DNA from: Isochrysis galbana
Lineage: Eukaryota; Haptophyta; Isochrysidales; Isochrysidaceae
Assembly: GCA_018136815.1 (NCBI GenBank)
Contig: CM030943.1
Location: forward strand, 1,045,975-1,109,974
Direction: 5' to 3'
Length of the DNA stretch: 64,000 nt
Shown: positions 45,648 to 55,145 of the stretch, piece after piece
How positions within the stretch are numbered: position 1 is the first letter of the stretch
How the letters are laid out: every line of letters starts with the position of its first letter
Notes under the pieces: model-generated
What the model was told of the DNA's origin: nothing
Databases searched by the model: none
What the model saw: only the letters and a program-made list of their open reading frames with translations
Program-made: the position numbers and the translations under genes

Positions 45648-48166
45648 AAAAACTTCTTAATATTCTCGCCGCGCGCGCGACTACGCACCCTTATTGTGCT
45701 GCCACGCCCGCTACTCTCATCTCCCCTCCACCTGCCTTGCGGCTCGTCCCTCGTGCACTACCTAGGGGCTGGGTGTTTGGGGTTTCCTGCAGCAGGCGGT
45801 GTGCTCCGATCCCCGATAGGTTTTCCACTCCTTCCTCCTGCGCCATCGGGCTATCGGTTTCCATGTTTTCTTGTTGAGTCCGTGAGTCCGTGAGGTGGGC
45901 GGTTAAATCGCGGGGAGTTTTGAGGGCGGGGGGCAGGTAGGCGGGTGAGACGTGGGACACGGCTTTGTGTTGTGCACGGTTAGGCGAGTCTATCCATTAT
46001 GCGGAGCGCTTGCGCTACCGCGGACAGGTTCATGCCCAGCGTTAGCGTGCCTTTGTCGTTGATCGTAAAGACGGGGGCGCATAGTTCTCGCGGGGTCTTG
46101 AGCTTGGGTTTTCTTCCCTGGGAGGCTTTGCTGGTGCGTGCGGCCGAGGGTCTCTCCGGGGGTACGAGGCCTCTGGCGAGTACTGTGAATCTACTCAGGG
46201 TCTTTTCGATGACCGGCACGTGGTGGAAGGTATAGTTGTCAAATTCTGCTTTGTAGAAGTCACCTATTATGTACCTCCATGCTATGAGGTAGAGAGCTTT
46301 GAGGCTGTCGGGTGTCGGGGCGTTCGGGTATACGAACAGTCTATCCTTGAGTTTCTGGACCGTCGATCTGTTTCTATCAGGCGTGTAGCCTGTCACAGCT
46401 TCTACGGTCAGGAAGATTTGTTGTGTGGAAGGGCATCTGGCCAGGTGTGTCGAACTTTCGCGGTGTTTACCGCAAAGTCTGCATCTCGTGGTGGTCGCCG
46501 TGGCGAACCGGTTTCGTGTGCCTAGCCTTCTGTGGGTGATGTGCTTGAAGTGGGGGTGCTTATCCGTGTGTTTTAACATGGGGTGTGTGTAGAGTTTTGC
46601 CACGTGCGTCCACTCGTCTTGGGTCAGTGCTAGCTTCCGAGCCCACGCTTCTCGGGCTGGTTGGGGTTGGGCGCTGGGGCCGCCCTTGAGGTATTCTCTC
46701 GTTATGTCGGACACGGTGATTTGGTCTAGTTGCTTTTTATCGTTGAGTGTGTATTCGTCCGCTAGCGGGTATTCTAAGTGTTTCGGGCCTTTTAGCCCGC
46801 TTTCCCATTTGGCCGGTGCGTGGTATAGTGTCTCTTCTCCCGGTTTCGCTACTTCGGTGGTGTTCGCGGTTTCGCCTAAATAGTTGATGTTTGTGTATGT
46901 CCATATATTGTTCATTTTAGTGATGTATTTGTCGTCTTCCGACGCCTTGACTTCCTTCGCCTCATTTTCCGGCGGAGTCACACCGTTCGTTTGTACCGTT
47001 TGCGTCCTAGAGGCGGCTGGGTTCGGTGGCGGGTCTACCTGTGCTTTATCTAGGAGTCTCGAGGCGTGGCGAACCACGCATTCCCACGAGTTCAAGAATT
47101 CCTTTTTATCTATTTTTGCCCCCGCGTGGAGGAAAGTCTCAGGGAGGTGTTCTACGTACCGCGCGCATTCTTCTTGAGTGTAGGGTTCGGTAAATTTGGC
47201 GTCTTTATAGACGTTGTGCACGACATGTGTGTGCAGAGATTCCCATAGGCTGACCCACGCGGTTCGGGTGATCGGCGGGGGGTCGTGGCAGTTGTGCCAT
47301 AGCGGCTGAGAGAGCGCTCCTTCCCTAGAGAGGAGCGAGCGGTTTATCCTCAGTGCCCTGAAGTTTGTTAGGGCCTCTTTCCAGAATGTCGGCAACGCCG
47401 GGTTTCCTCTGAGGCTCCGCATGAGCGTCCTCGGGGGAACTGTAGAGAGGACGGCCCCTCGGCCCAGTCCGGTCCGGCAGAACCACGCGTCTAGGGCGTG
47501 CTTCCATATGGCTCTCCTCGCATTGAGATAGTTTAATATCCATTTCGCTTGGAGGGCCCTTACGTGCGCCGTCCAGTGGAGGAGTCCGGTCCCCATCGTG
47601 CGCGTCGCGTCTTCTTTTTCGTGTACGGGGTAGTGCGGGTGTTTCACCCATTTAGTGATGTTGCCGGTGTGGGGGCTTTCCCATAGGACTTTGTCGGCCC
47701 GGTCTTGCCATCGGCTCACCGCTGGCCATTCCTCCCTGTCTTGACAGGGGTGTGTGTTGTGCGTTTTGCCAATGCTTGCAACCAGTATGTTGTGCCCATG
47801 AGGGCCACCCGGTCTCGAGCCGCGCCGCCGTGGCAGCGCGACCGTCACCAGGGTGAGAGGGGCCTCTGCCATAAGGCATGCCCATGGAGGATGAGGAAGT
47901 GTGGTCGTGGAGGTGGTGTGTTGGGGTCTACAGACTGCCACCCCCCATGTGGGGGGCCAGCATGTCTGTCTTGGCGGGTGTGGCCGAGGCCACGGGCCGC
48001 GGGGTGCGACCGGGGTCGCACACACCTGCTCGGCCTCTGACGGCGGACGCGGTCGCTTCGATTGCGACAGGTCCATGGGGGCTGGGGGGCCGCCCTCGGC
48101 GGGGGGCCCGAAGGAGAGGAGAGGCGCGCCGGCGCGCTCCATCGCGTCTAACTATAAAGTTAGTTG
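45648..48166 (-). mobile_element. LINE-derived element with 5' hairpin and target-site duplication
   Basis: Flanked by identical 17-base repeats. On minus it begins exactly with CAACTAACTTTATAGTTAG (hairpin, 48147-48166). It carries one long ORF (48142-45980) and ends in the 3' UTR with GGCGAGAATATTAAGAAG and a T run. It has no reverse transcriptase region and must have used an enzyme in trans. Confidence 0.9.
45980..48142 (-). CDS. RT-less LINE ORF: leader fused to ORF2 C-terminal domain
   Basis: An uninterrupted 720-residue frame whose ATG lies four bases after the 5' hairpin. Residues 1 to about 115 (MERAGAPLLSFGPPAEGG onward) are the Pro/Arg-rich leader shared with type A repeats. From about residue 165 the sequence (TGLLHWTAHVRALQAKWIL, NARRAIWKHALDAWFCR, GNPALPTFWKEALTNF) matches the region after the reverse transcriptase of L1-like ORF2. 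It ends with a zinc-knuckle-like segment, CRLCGKHRESSTHLARC, and the C-terminus. Endonuclease and reverse transcriptase are absent, yet there is no stop or frameshift over 2.1 kb. It may encode an RNA-binding partner or simply be a recent deletion derivative. Confidence 0.75.
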   Translation of the reverse strand: MERAGAPLLSFGPPAEGGPPAPMDLSQSKRPRPPSEAEQVCATPVAPRGPWPRPHPPRQTCWPPTWGVAVCRPQHTTSTTTLPHPPWACLMAEAPLTLVTVALPRRRGSRPGGPHGHNILVASIGKTHNTHPCQDREEWPAVSRWQDRADKVLWESPHTGNITKWVKHPHYPVHEKEDATRTMGTGLLHWTAHVRALQAKWILNYLNARRAIWKHALDAWFCRTGLGRGAVLSTVPPRTLMRSLRGNPALPTFWKEALTNFRALRINRSLLSREGALSQPLWHNCHDPPPITRTAWVSLWESLHTHVVHNVYKDAKFTEPYTQEECARYVEHLPETFLHAGAKIDKKEFLNSWECVVRHASRLLDKAQVDPPPNPAASRTQTVQTNGVTPPENEAKEVKASEDDKYITKMNNIWTYTNINYLGETANTTEVAKPGEETLYHAPAKWESGLKGPKHLEYPLADEYTLNDKKQLDQITVSDITREYLKGGPSAQPQPAREAWARKLALTQDEWTHVAKLYTHPMLKHTDKHPHFKHITHRRLGTRNRFATATTTRCRLCGKHRESSTHLARCPSTQQIFLTVEAVTGYTPDRNRSTVQKLKDRLFVYPNAPTPDSLKALYLIAWRYIIGDFYKAEFDNYTFHHVPVIEKTLSRFTVLARGLVPPERPSAARTSKASQGRKPKLKTPRELCAPVFTINDKGTLTLGMNLSAVAQALRIMDRLA

Positions 48167-48183
48167 TCTTATGAATACCAAAA
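48167..48183 (+). repeat. Target-site duplication, right
   Basis: Identical to 45631-45647. Confidence 0.9.
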
Positions 48184-48185
48184 GC

Positions 48186-48236
48186 AAGCCCCTGTTTGAC
48201 CGCCCTACCACGGGCCCCTACTTTACAAGTAGGTTG
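48186..48236 (-). mobile_element. 5' end of a type C-like repeat
   Basis: On minus it starts CAACCTACTTGTAAAGTAGG, a perfect 7-base-pair palindrome with a 3-base loop. It then reads into a TTTGACCGCCCTA-related segment also present at 1491 and 34008. Confidence 0.55.
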
Positions 48237-48309
48237 TATGGCCTACGCTCCTAGACTGGAGCTGCTTGGTCACCCTGATACATGAAAGTTGAGAGCACCT
48301 ACCTGACCT

Positions 48310-50603
48310 TCAGCGTATGCATGTGGAAAGAGCCGAGACTGGGCGGTATCTTAGACTTCCGAAATCCACTACGACAACCGCATTTTGCCAGGCACGTGAC
48401 GGGCGTTCTCTCGGTATTGGTGGCTGCAACGCGGATGAATGCGTCGCATCAGCCTCCTCGCACGCGAGAAGTAGTGGAATGGCTTCGAGGGGAGCGAGAC
48501 GACAAGCTGGATCGGTTTCAAGGAGCGCTTCCAATAATGAGGCCCATCCGGAACCGGATCGGGACGGCGGCAAAGCTGCCTGCGCCTCCTGATGCCAATT
48601 GAAAGAGGGAGCAGGAAGGTCAACGAGCGCAAGGCAACGGGACATATTACGCAAGTGCAACCAGCTGGCTGCATGACATGGATGTGCATAAGGAGCTCGC
48701 ATTGCGCGTTCGTGTTGCCGATCGAGGGCACGGTGGGACATCCCAAAAAACAGCACATCTTCATAGATCCGACTGTATTCAAGCGAAGGTGTACCTTCAC
48801 GAGGCGATTACAATCTTTGATGGCTGCCCCATTCGTGAGGAGAGAACCGCTCAGTAACTGCAACAAGACGACTCCTGAAGCCCAGGCGTCCATCTTAAAG
48901 GCATTGCGCTCGCTGTTTGGCCTCTCATCGATCGCCTCTGGAGCAATGTACAACCGAGTACCGGCAGCTGCCCATTGCACTGTCTCAGCAGATGCCCCCG
49001 TCTCTGTGGTGAGGAGACAAGATGCGGGACATGCCTTAAACATCCTCGACCAAGCGGATGTGTGCGCACGTGCCACGTCACCCGTCCCTTGCCTTGAGCG
49101 AATCTATGACTGCTAATATTCCTTACTCTCCGCCGTAACCCCTCCCTTCCTGTTGTCATTCACGACCTTAATACCAATCACCTACATCGACGCGTGAGGC
49201 ATAATTAAAGTCGATAAGGGTCAACCAATGCGAGTCTTGATTGTACATGAGGTTGTCCAGCTTGACATCCCGATGGAAAATGCCATATGCACGGTGAAGG
49301 CACCCAAGCGTCTCGAGGAGCTGTATTGCGATCAGGAAGACCTCAGCGAGAGCTGGTGGTGGTGCACCGGGGTCACTCAAGAATGATCGTAAAGAGATCC
49401 CAGGCACCATCTCGAGCACAAGGCTGATGTGCGCCGAGTCGCGCAATATTTCGTGCATTTGGACCTGCACTTGGGGAGCAAAAGAAGATCATGAGGACAT
49501 TCCGTGTTCCTTAGCTCTTTTGCGGTGGATGAATTTAGGTTGCAAGCGCTGAGCGCAGGCCGGCACGGCGTGCACGCCCACGCCGGTGTGATTAATGAAC
49601 TAAGCTAAAGGTGGGGACATTGGTAAGAGCGACGTACCACATGAGGGTGATTGATCGATGCGAGGATCGACGCCTCGTGAGTCAATGACTCGGCCTGCAT
49701 TGCAGTGAGCTCGGCCAGCGAGCCTATCTTCAGTGCAAACGATCTTCTGCTTGAACGATTCGTTGCCTCCATAATAGTACAAACGCCGCCCTCCCCTAGC
49801 ATCTTACCAAGAATGTACTCGCCGACCATTGGGTGCTGGTCGGTGAGCGGCTCCACGCAAATGAGGACGTGCTCCGTGGTTCCTGCTCGGTTTGTCAGCG
49901 GCCAAGCCGCTAGAACGGCTTTGAGACCCTCGCTCGCATCAATGTTGTTTGCTTCAAAAACTATGGTTGACACTTGGCCCACACCAGCCTTTCCAACACG
50001 AGCTACAGGCATGCTCAAAGTACCCATCAGACGAGCTGTACTTTGGAGCGTCGTGCTCGTATCACTTGCATTCGCAAGAGTGACGGAAGGCTTTGATCCA
50101 GTCAGCCAGCCCCCAGGCCCTGCCTTCATCAGCATGCATGTAGACAAGGCCGAAATCAAGTCATCAGAAAGTTGTGTCAGCATGCATGGCATACATGCTT
50201 CAAGCCACGGGCTGCGCTGTGCTGGGGGCGTCTTTCCGGCGCGCAGGAGAAACATGAGGCCCAGCCCTTCAATCGTAGTGCACCAAGGAAGCGGAACGAG
50301 CACAGCGATGCACCAAAGCTTCTCGCCCATCTCTGTCACGAGCTGGGCCTGGCAGACCTGAGCATCGTGTCTTTGTCGACCGATCATACTCGACGCCGGA
50401 TGCTCCACCCCTGGGCCCTCGAAGCACTCTTCAAATAACGGTGAGCCACATGCTGCGCCAGGCTTGCGGCCGACGAGCTTCAATGCTGGGACAGATGCGT
50501 GCAGCACTCGGTGGTCCCGTTTGACGACCGCAATCGGGGAACGGAGCAGTTCGGTGAAATATTTCTCCGCCGTGGGGAAGACCGACGGCCGGAGCGCGTC
50601 CAT
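48310..50603 (-). CDS. Protein kinase with N-terminal PAS-like region
   Basis: Exons are 50603-49638, 49464-49182, 49003-48795 and 48588-48310, with all phases consistent, giving 578 residues. The N-terminal region (about 15-125: SPIAVVKRDHRVLHASVPAL and WCIAVLVPLPWCTTIEGLG) looks like a PAS sensor domain. The kinase domain begins EYILGKMLGEGGVCTIMEAT (glycine loop) and has the ATP lysine in RSFALKIG. It has helix C HEASILASINHPHVV, the catalytic loop FHRDVKLDNLM, metal motif LIDFNYAS (DFN in place of DFG), GTRLYIAPEAI and the DAWASGVVLLQLLSG helix. The C-lobe end is EALLETDPACRLAPLEAI. The closest style is CAMK/PAS-kinase-like. It would be a Ser/Thr kinase regulated by a ligand or light, but the substrate is unknown. 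GT and GA runs (50637-50690) lie just upstream. Confidence 0.85.
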
Positions 50604-50636
50604 GGCGGGCTCTGTCGCGGCTCGCGGCTGTCTCTC

Positions 50637-50648
50637 TCTCTCTCTCTA

Positions 50649-50689
<41 letters not shown>

Positions 50690-50690
50690 C
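50637..50690 (+). repeat. CT, GT and GA dinucleotide runs
   Basis: Adjacent short microsatellites immediately 5' of the kinase gene start. Confidence 0.9.
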
Positions 50691-50984
50691 GAGAGCTCGG
50701 GGCGCGGGGCGACTGTGAGACGGTTGATCAGCAGGGACAGTTTGGCTGAGTGAAGGGGGAAACTGAGCGAGGGAAGAGTGAGGCGTGCAGAGGGAGGAGC
50801 GAGCTAAGCAGAGGGAGGAGCGAGACGGGCAGGGGGCGACCAGCGCGGGACGACGCGTCGGCGCCTCCGCCCGGTCCAGCGCAGCCAGCAGGCGCGTCTC
50901 GCTTGTCGCAATTCACGGACGATAGACGAAACCAAGCTGATCTCTTCACGTCTCTAGAGTGCGCTACTCCTATGCATTTATTAA

Positions 50985-51107
50985 GTCGCGTTCCGTCAAA
51001 AGAGGGCCAGGTTCTTTTTCGTATCAGTGTTTTCTTTTTGGTAGCCACGGTAATATTATTATTTTAAGCTAATCACGCTCCCACTCTACAGACGCGGTAA
51101 CCCCCAG
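50985..51107 (-). repeat. Conserved 3' flank of MGQYF unit
   Basis: On minus: CTGGGGGTTACC, GTGATTAGCTTAAAATAAT, CAAAAAGAAAAC and CCCTCTTTTGACGGAACGCG, matching 8593-8786. Confidence 0.75.
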
Positions 51108-51680
51108 CTACGCGGGCTGAGTTTTCATCTTCTTCGTCTTTTTCTCACATCCCTCTTCCTCGATGTCGTTCTGCTGGAAGGCGACGGTATCGCTTGGCTG
51201 ATCTTGGGTGGCGAGATCCGTGATGCGTGCGAGGACGGCCTCCTTGTTCTGCATGTAGAGTTTGCCAGCTGCTCGGCGCACTTGCACCATGGGATCCGCT
51301 TCAGCGTACGCGACCGCCGTGATGTATTCCATGCAGAGATACGCGACGGCGGCTTGCTCTCCAATGTATCTGGTCTTTGGGATTGGGATCTTGTCGTACT
51401 CGTCCGAGTAGTCGCCGACGAGCATGAGGGTTGCCTTGCACCAACGGCCCATGTATGGCTTGATGAGTGCCCACATCGACGGGTAGCGTTCCTTGGCCAG
51501 ATCCACGCGAAAGTCTCCACATCCACGGCCCATGCCAGAGGCTGTGACGAGCAGCATCGCCAGGATGGCGCCGCTCATGCCCTCCTCCATGTGTTCGCAG
51601 AACTTGAAGGCTGGGGCGCGGATCTCCTCGTAGGTGCGGTGACCGAGTCGCTTGGCGATGAAGACAAAGTACTGGCCCAT
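51108..51680 (-). CDS. Intact MGQYF-family protein of unknown function
   Basis: A frame of 190 residues from ATG 51680 (MGQYFVFIAKRLGHRTYEE) to the stop at 51108. Features are HMEEGMSGAILAMLLVTASG, GRGCGDFRVDLAKERYP, GRWCKATLMLVGDYSDEYD and a Lys-rich end KKTKKMKTQPA. The MGQY start, the G-GDF box and the GRW...LVGDY box resemble uncharacterised MGQYW/MGQYY-type proteins of fungi and bacteria (from memory). There is no transmembrane or catalytic signature. At least three other copies or fragments exist in this window, with shared flanks reaching about 100 bases upstream of the ATG and about 190 bases downstream of the stop. The gene therefore belongs to a mobile or duplicated unit. This copy has no frame damage. 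Confidence 0.75.
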   Translation of the reverse strand: MGQYFVFIAKRLGHRTYEEIRAPAFKFCEHMEEGMSGAILAMLLVTASGMGRGCGDFRVDLAKERYPSMWALIKPYMGRWCKATLMLVGDYSDEYDKIPIPKTRYIGEQAAVAYLCMEYITAVAYAEADPMVQVRRAAGKLYMQNKEAVLARITDLATQDQPSDTVAFQQNDIEEEGCEKKTKKMKTQPA

Positions 51681-51781
51681 GGTACGTGAAGGAGCGAGGC
51701 TTGAGGAGGAGGAGAGTGAAGCGGGGTGTAGGTGGTGGATGCCTGGGGGGAAGACTCTGGATTTTCGCCTGATGCGTGTGT

Positions 51782-52010
51782 GCACGCCGTGCGCATGATG
51801 AGTGGCAATCACATCCCGTGCGTGGGAAGTTTCGTCAAGCGCACGCCGTGCAATCCCCCGCGGGGACTCCGTGCGTGCGCATGGAAGTTTCCGCACGCCG
51901 TCACCGATGCGCAGAAAAGTGTTTCGTTATGCGTCTCGGGCTCCCCGCGGGGGAGACGCCGTGTGTGCGCATGCCGACTTTTTACCTTTGCGTGCCGCCT
52001 AAGGCGCAAT
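51782..52010. repeat. Imperfect repeats with CCCCGCGGGG palindromes
   Basis: Two related blocks contain CCCCGCGGGG followed by CGTG(C/T)GTGCGCATG (around 51855-51885 and 51945-51975). They lie upstream of the intact MGQYF gene. Confidence 0.55.
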
Positions 52011-52214
52011 TACGTAAACGTGCAATATAAGAGATGTTTCGTTGCGCAGCACGTGTGATGACTTGCAATCACAATGTGCACGCCAATGACCAATGACGAG
52101 ACAACCGCGTCCATAAGACAGTTCTAACGGGCCACCCGGAGGCACAGGAGGAAGGCGAGAACAGACCACCGGGGGCCGGTGCACCCCGCCCAACCCGGCC
52201 CCCCCCGCCCCCGC

Positions 52215-52390
52215 AACCTGGGCCTGGGCCCCTAAGTAGAGCACGAGGGGAGTCGCCGCAGGGCGGGGCGTGGCTACAGTAGTTAACCCCATGGCCACGC
52301 GCGAGGCGAGAATTTTAAAAGGTTTTTTTTTAGCTGGTGGAATTGGCTGGGATATAATATTTGATTGTTTTATTTATTTAAGTACAACCT
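52215..52390 (+). mobile_element. LINE and type B 3' ends combined
   Basis: Contains GGCGAGAATTTTAAAAGG plus T run (LINE tail). TTGGCTGGGATATAATATTT and TTTATTTATTT (type B 3' block) follow directly. The two 3' ends are contiguous here. Confidence 0.65.
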
Positions 52391-52882
52391 TAGCTGGAAT
52401 CGAGAATCGATGATTGATGAGTAGGAGTAGGAGTAGGAGTAGCAAGATGTGACCAGGAGACGGGAGCGTGCATAACCCACCAACACCAACAAACGCCGAT
52501 AGGGGGGGGGGGGAGCACCATACGCGCCACTGACCCACAACATCTACTATGGCCATCCCCTACTTGCCGTGCGCCATCGTCATGTCATCTCTGACAAATG
52601 CCCGCTCAACGGCGCAAAGTTGACGCCGAGAGCTGGCTGGTAGCGTGCGGGAGCGCAAGCCCAATCGATGAGGCAAAATACTAACGTGTGCAGTGTTTGT
52701 GTGGCTAGCGGTATCCATGTCCGCAGGCCTTCTTGGAGAAGTATGTACTACACTTGCACTCGCCGGTTCATCTTGCAGGCAGTGAGAGCTCCCCAGCGGC
52801 GGAGCGCTCGAGGTGGATAGTTTTGGCGAGGGTTTGACGTGTACAGCACGACAGATCTAAAGCACACCCCTTTTCAAGTAAA
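52391..52882. other. Intergenic
   Basis: A short GGAGTA tandem run (52418-52441) and a G run at 52503-52513. No gene seen. Confidence 0.4.
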
Positions 52883-53881
52883 TCAGATGAACTCCACGTT
52901 TTGAATAAGAGGATTGTCGCGAAGGGCAAGTTCAACCCCGAACTTGATCTTGTCGGGCCCCTCGAACCGGAGCGTCACGGTTCCCTTCTCAGCACTGACG
53001 ACCTCGATCGATCCCCCCAGGCCGAGGATAGCTGGCATTATTTGCTCGAGTGACGCCTTTGCTGCCTCGACAGTAAGCTCAGCCCCTCCTGCCTCCTCGT
53101 CCTCGTCCTCCTCCGGACTCACGGCCACCACCTCACCCAATGGAGAGAACTTCTCACGGAGCACACGCTCAATCCCCATCCTCATGGTCACCGTGCTCGA
53201 AGGGCATGACCCACAGGCGCCCTCAAGCCGCAAATACACGTTGCGCGTCTCCTCGTCCAGGCCGACGACCGCCACGTTCCCGCCGTCAGAGATCAGATAT
53301 GGACGAACCTCATCCAGCACCTTGTCCACATTCGCCGAGGTGAATTCCAGGCCCTGGGTTGGTGGGGTCACCCTAATCGCGGGCGCATCTGTGGTCTCCT
53401 CGAACGGACTACTGACAGGCTGCTCCGACATAGCCGCCGCTGCAACGCGTGGCTGCTGGAGCACGGGCGCGATCGGTGCGAAGACTGCCGAACGCACCGC
53501 GTCGGCCCAATCCTCTGCGGCCTCTCCATTACCCTCTGGGATGCGGCCCAGCTCGCGAATCCACTCTCGCTTGGCCGCCTCCATCGCCTTACGGTCGGGA
53601 GTGTCAAAGCAGAGTAGCCGAACCGTTGCCACCTTCTCAGGCATCGTCTGCACGTGAGCATGAAGCGAGAGGGCTACGTTGCGTGAGGCACCCACGTAGG
53701 TGGTCACTCCGTCGGTGTCGGAGAGCGCGTAGACGGCGGCGAGCTTGGGCGCGGGCTGCAGGTTGGAGAGGAGGGCGTGCACGTCGTGCTGCCCGTCCAG
53801 CCCACCTGCGCCCATGCGCACCGCCGCCAGCCGCACGGCGGCCACGGCGGAGAGTGTGGCGAGCAGCAGCGGCGCGCGCAT
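52883..53881 (-). CDS. NFU iron-sulfur scaffold with N-terminal GIY-YIG domain, plastid-targeted
   Basis: A 332-residue frame; the start chosen is MRAPLLLATLSAVAAV, which gives a clean signal peptide. Residues about 48-125 (AVYALSDTDGVTTYVGASRN, LSLHAHVQTMPEKVATVRL, REWIRELGRIPEGNGE) match the GIY-YIG-fold domain at the N-terminus of plastid glutaredoxin GRXS16. Next come two NFU domains. The first (about 183-255) has the cluster-binding CGSC at 223-226 in GACGSCPSSTVTMRMGIERV. The second (about 268-332) lacks the CxxC, as in plastid NFU1-3. NFU proteins pass 4Fe-4S clusters to acceptors such as photosystem I parts. The signal peptide points to import through the ER, hence a complex plastid. 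An upstream in-frame Ser/Leu stretch comes from CT-rich DNA and is not taken as coding. Confidence 0.85.
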   Translation of the reverse strand: MRAPLLLATLSAVAAVRLAAVRMGAGGLDGQHDVHALLSNLQPAPKLAAVYALSDTDGVTTYVGASRNVALSLHAHVQTMPEKVATVRLLCFDTPDRKAMEAAKREWIRELGRIPEGNGEAAEDWADAVRSAVFAPIAPVLQQPRVAAAAMSEQPVSSPFEETTDAPAIRVTPPTQGLEFTSANVDKVLDEVRPYLISDGGNVAVVGLDEETRNVYLRLEGACGSCPSSTVTMRMGIERVLREKFSPLGEVVAVSPEEDEDEEAGGAELTVEAAKASLEQIMPAILGLGGSIEVVSAEKGTVTLRFEGPDKIKFGVELALRDNPLIQNVEFI

Positions 53882-53947
53882 CTCGGCGAGGCGGGAGAGA
53901 GAGAGAGCGAGAGGAAGAGCGAGAGGGGGTGGGGGATGGAGAGCGAG

Positions 53948-53982
<35 letters not shown>

Positions 53983-54306
53983 AGGCGCTCTCTCTCTCAC
54001 AGCCCACCCCCCAGCGGTATCTCCCCGCCCGCCGCCCAGACAGGTCTCCTTTCAGCCCCTTTTCCCTCCCTTTCCCTTCTCCCCCCCCCCCCCCCCGCTC
54101 CCTCTCCCCGCGCCCCCAAGTAGGAGTAGTATGAGTACTCCCAGCCCTTCTTTATTTCTCAGTACCCCTCTCCCCTTCCCTCCCTTCTCTCGTCTCCCCC
54201 GCCCTGCCTCGCGCGCTCCACCTCGCTCCGCGCCTCTCCTTTCCCCCCTTGCTCCCTGAAACCCCGAATCCACACACACACTCTCGCACACGCGGCGCGG
54301 CCGCAG
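53882..54306. promoter_or_regulatory. Shared intergenic region of divergent NFU and Derlin genes
   Basis: 425 bases between two divergent starts, rich in GA (53941-53980) and in pyrimidine tracts. Both promoters should lie here; no specific motif is assigned. Confidence 0.45.
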
Positions 54307-55145
54307 ATGTCCTCGCCCGAGGAATGGTACCGCTCGCTCCCAGCGGTCACACGCGGCTACATGACTGCCGCGCTCGGCACCACCGTTGGGGTGCAGCTGC
54401 AGCTCCTGCCGCCCACGCTGCTCTTCCTTGACTTCAGTGCCATCTTTGGAGGCCTCGAACTGTGGCGCCTTCTCACAAACTTCATCTTCTTCGGCCCCTT
54501 CGGCTTCCCGTTTGTCATGTCCATGTTCTTCCTTGTGCGATATACTAAGGAGCTCGAGGTGCGCCGTTTTGAAGGACGTACCGGTGACTTCGTATGGGCA
54601 ATGTTCCTGATGGGCATGATCCAAGCGGCCGCGGCGTACATGCTCGGGGGCATCCCGTTCCTCTCGCAAGCCATGCTTTCCGCCTTGGTTTACGTCTGGA
54701 GCCGTGAGTATGCTGACACAGTCCTCTCGGTTTTCGGTCTGTTCAATGTGCAAGGCTTCTACTGGCCGTGGGTGTTGGTTGCCTTGCGGGTACTCATGGG
54801 TGGTTCGCCCATTGATGATCTCATTGGCATCTTCTCTGGACATGTCTACTACTTTCTCGAAGATGTGCAGGTAGCCGATGCACATCACACATCAGTCGCT
54901 TGGCTCAACCTATGGAGAGCGAGCCTTGCATATCAAGCTCTTTCGTACCAAGCTCATGCATTCTCGTCAGCCTGCGCATTGCTTACTTCCCACGTTGTGC
55001 GCGTGATTCACAGGGCTATCGCTTGTCTGCGCCATCGTTCATGGTGGACTACTTCGACGGTGCTCGACCAAGTACCGCAGGAGCCCAGCGTAACATGTTT
55101 GGGGGCCACAACTGGGGTGCTGGCGGCCGGAGGCTGGGTGGATGA
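54307..55145 (+). CDS. DERL: Derlin, ER-associated degradation channel component
   Basis: Exons are 54307-54870 and 55014-55145, phase 0, giving 231 residues. Derlins are rhomboid-like membrane proteins that help move misfolded proteins out of the ER. Signature parts are SPEEWYRSLPAVTRGYMTAA, the WRLLTNFIFFGPFGFPFVMS block, YTKELE, and several hydrophobic helices. FSGHVYYFLED is the family's GHxYYFLED motif. The C-terminus (FGGHNWGAGGRRLGG) is short, with a gly-rich end. In algae with complex plastids, extra Derlins work in protein import across a plastid membrane; this sequence alone does not tell which kind it is. It has no obvious bipartite leader, which favours the ER form. Confidence 0.92.

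Noticed and set aside
53704-54259. Ser/Leu- and Arg/Glu-rich frames between NFU and Derlin
   Set aside because: Produced by GA/CT tracts; the upstream in-frame extension of NFU is of the same kind.
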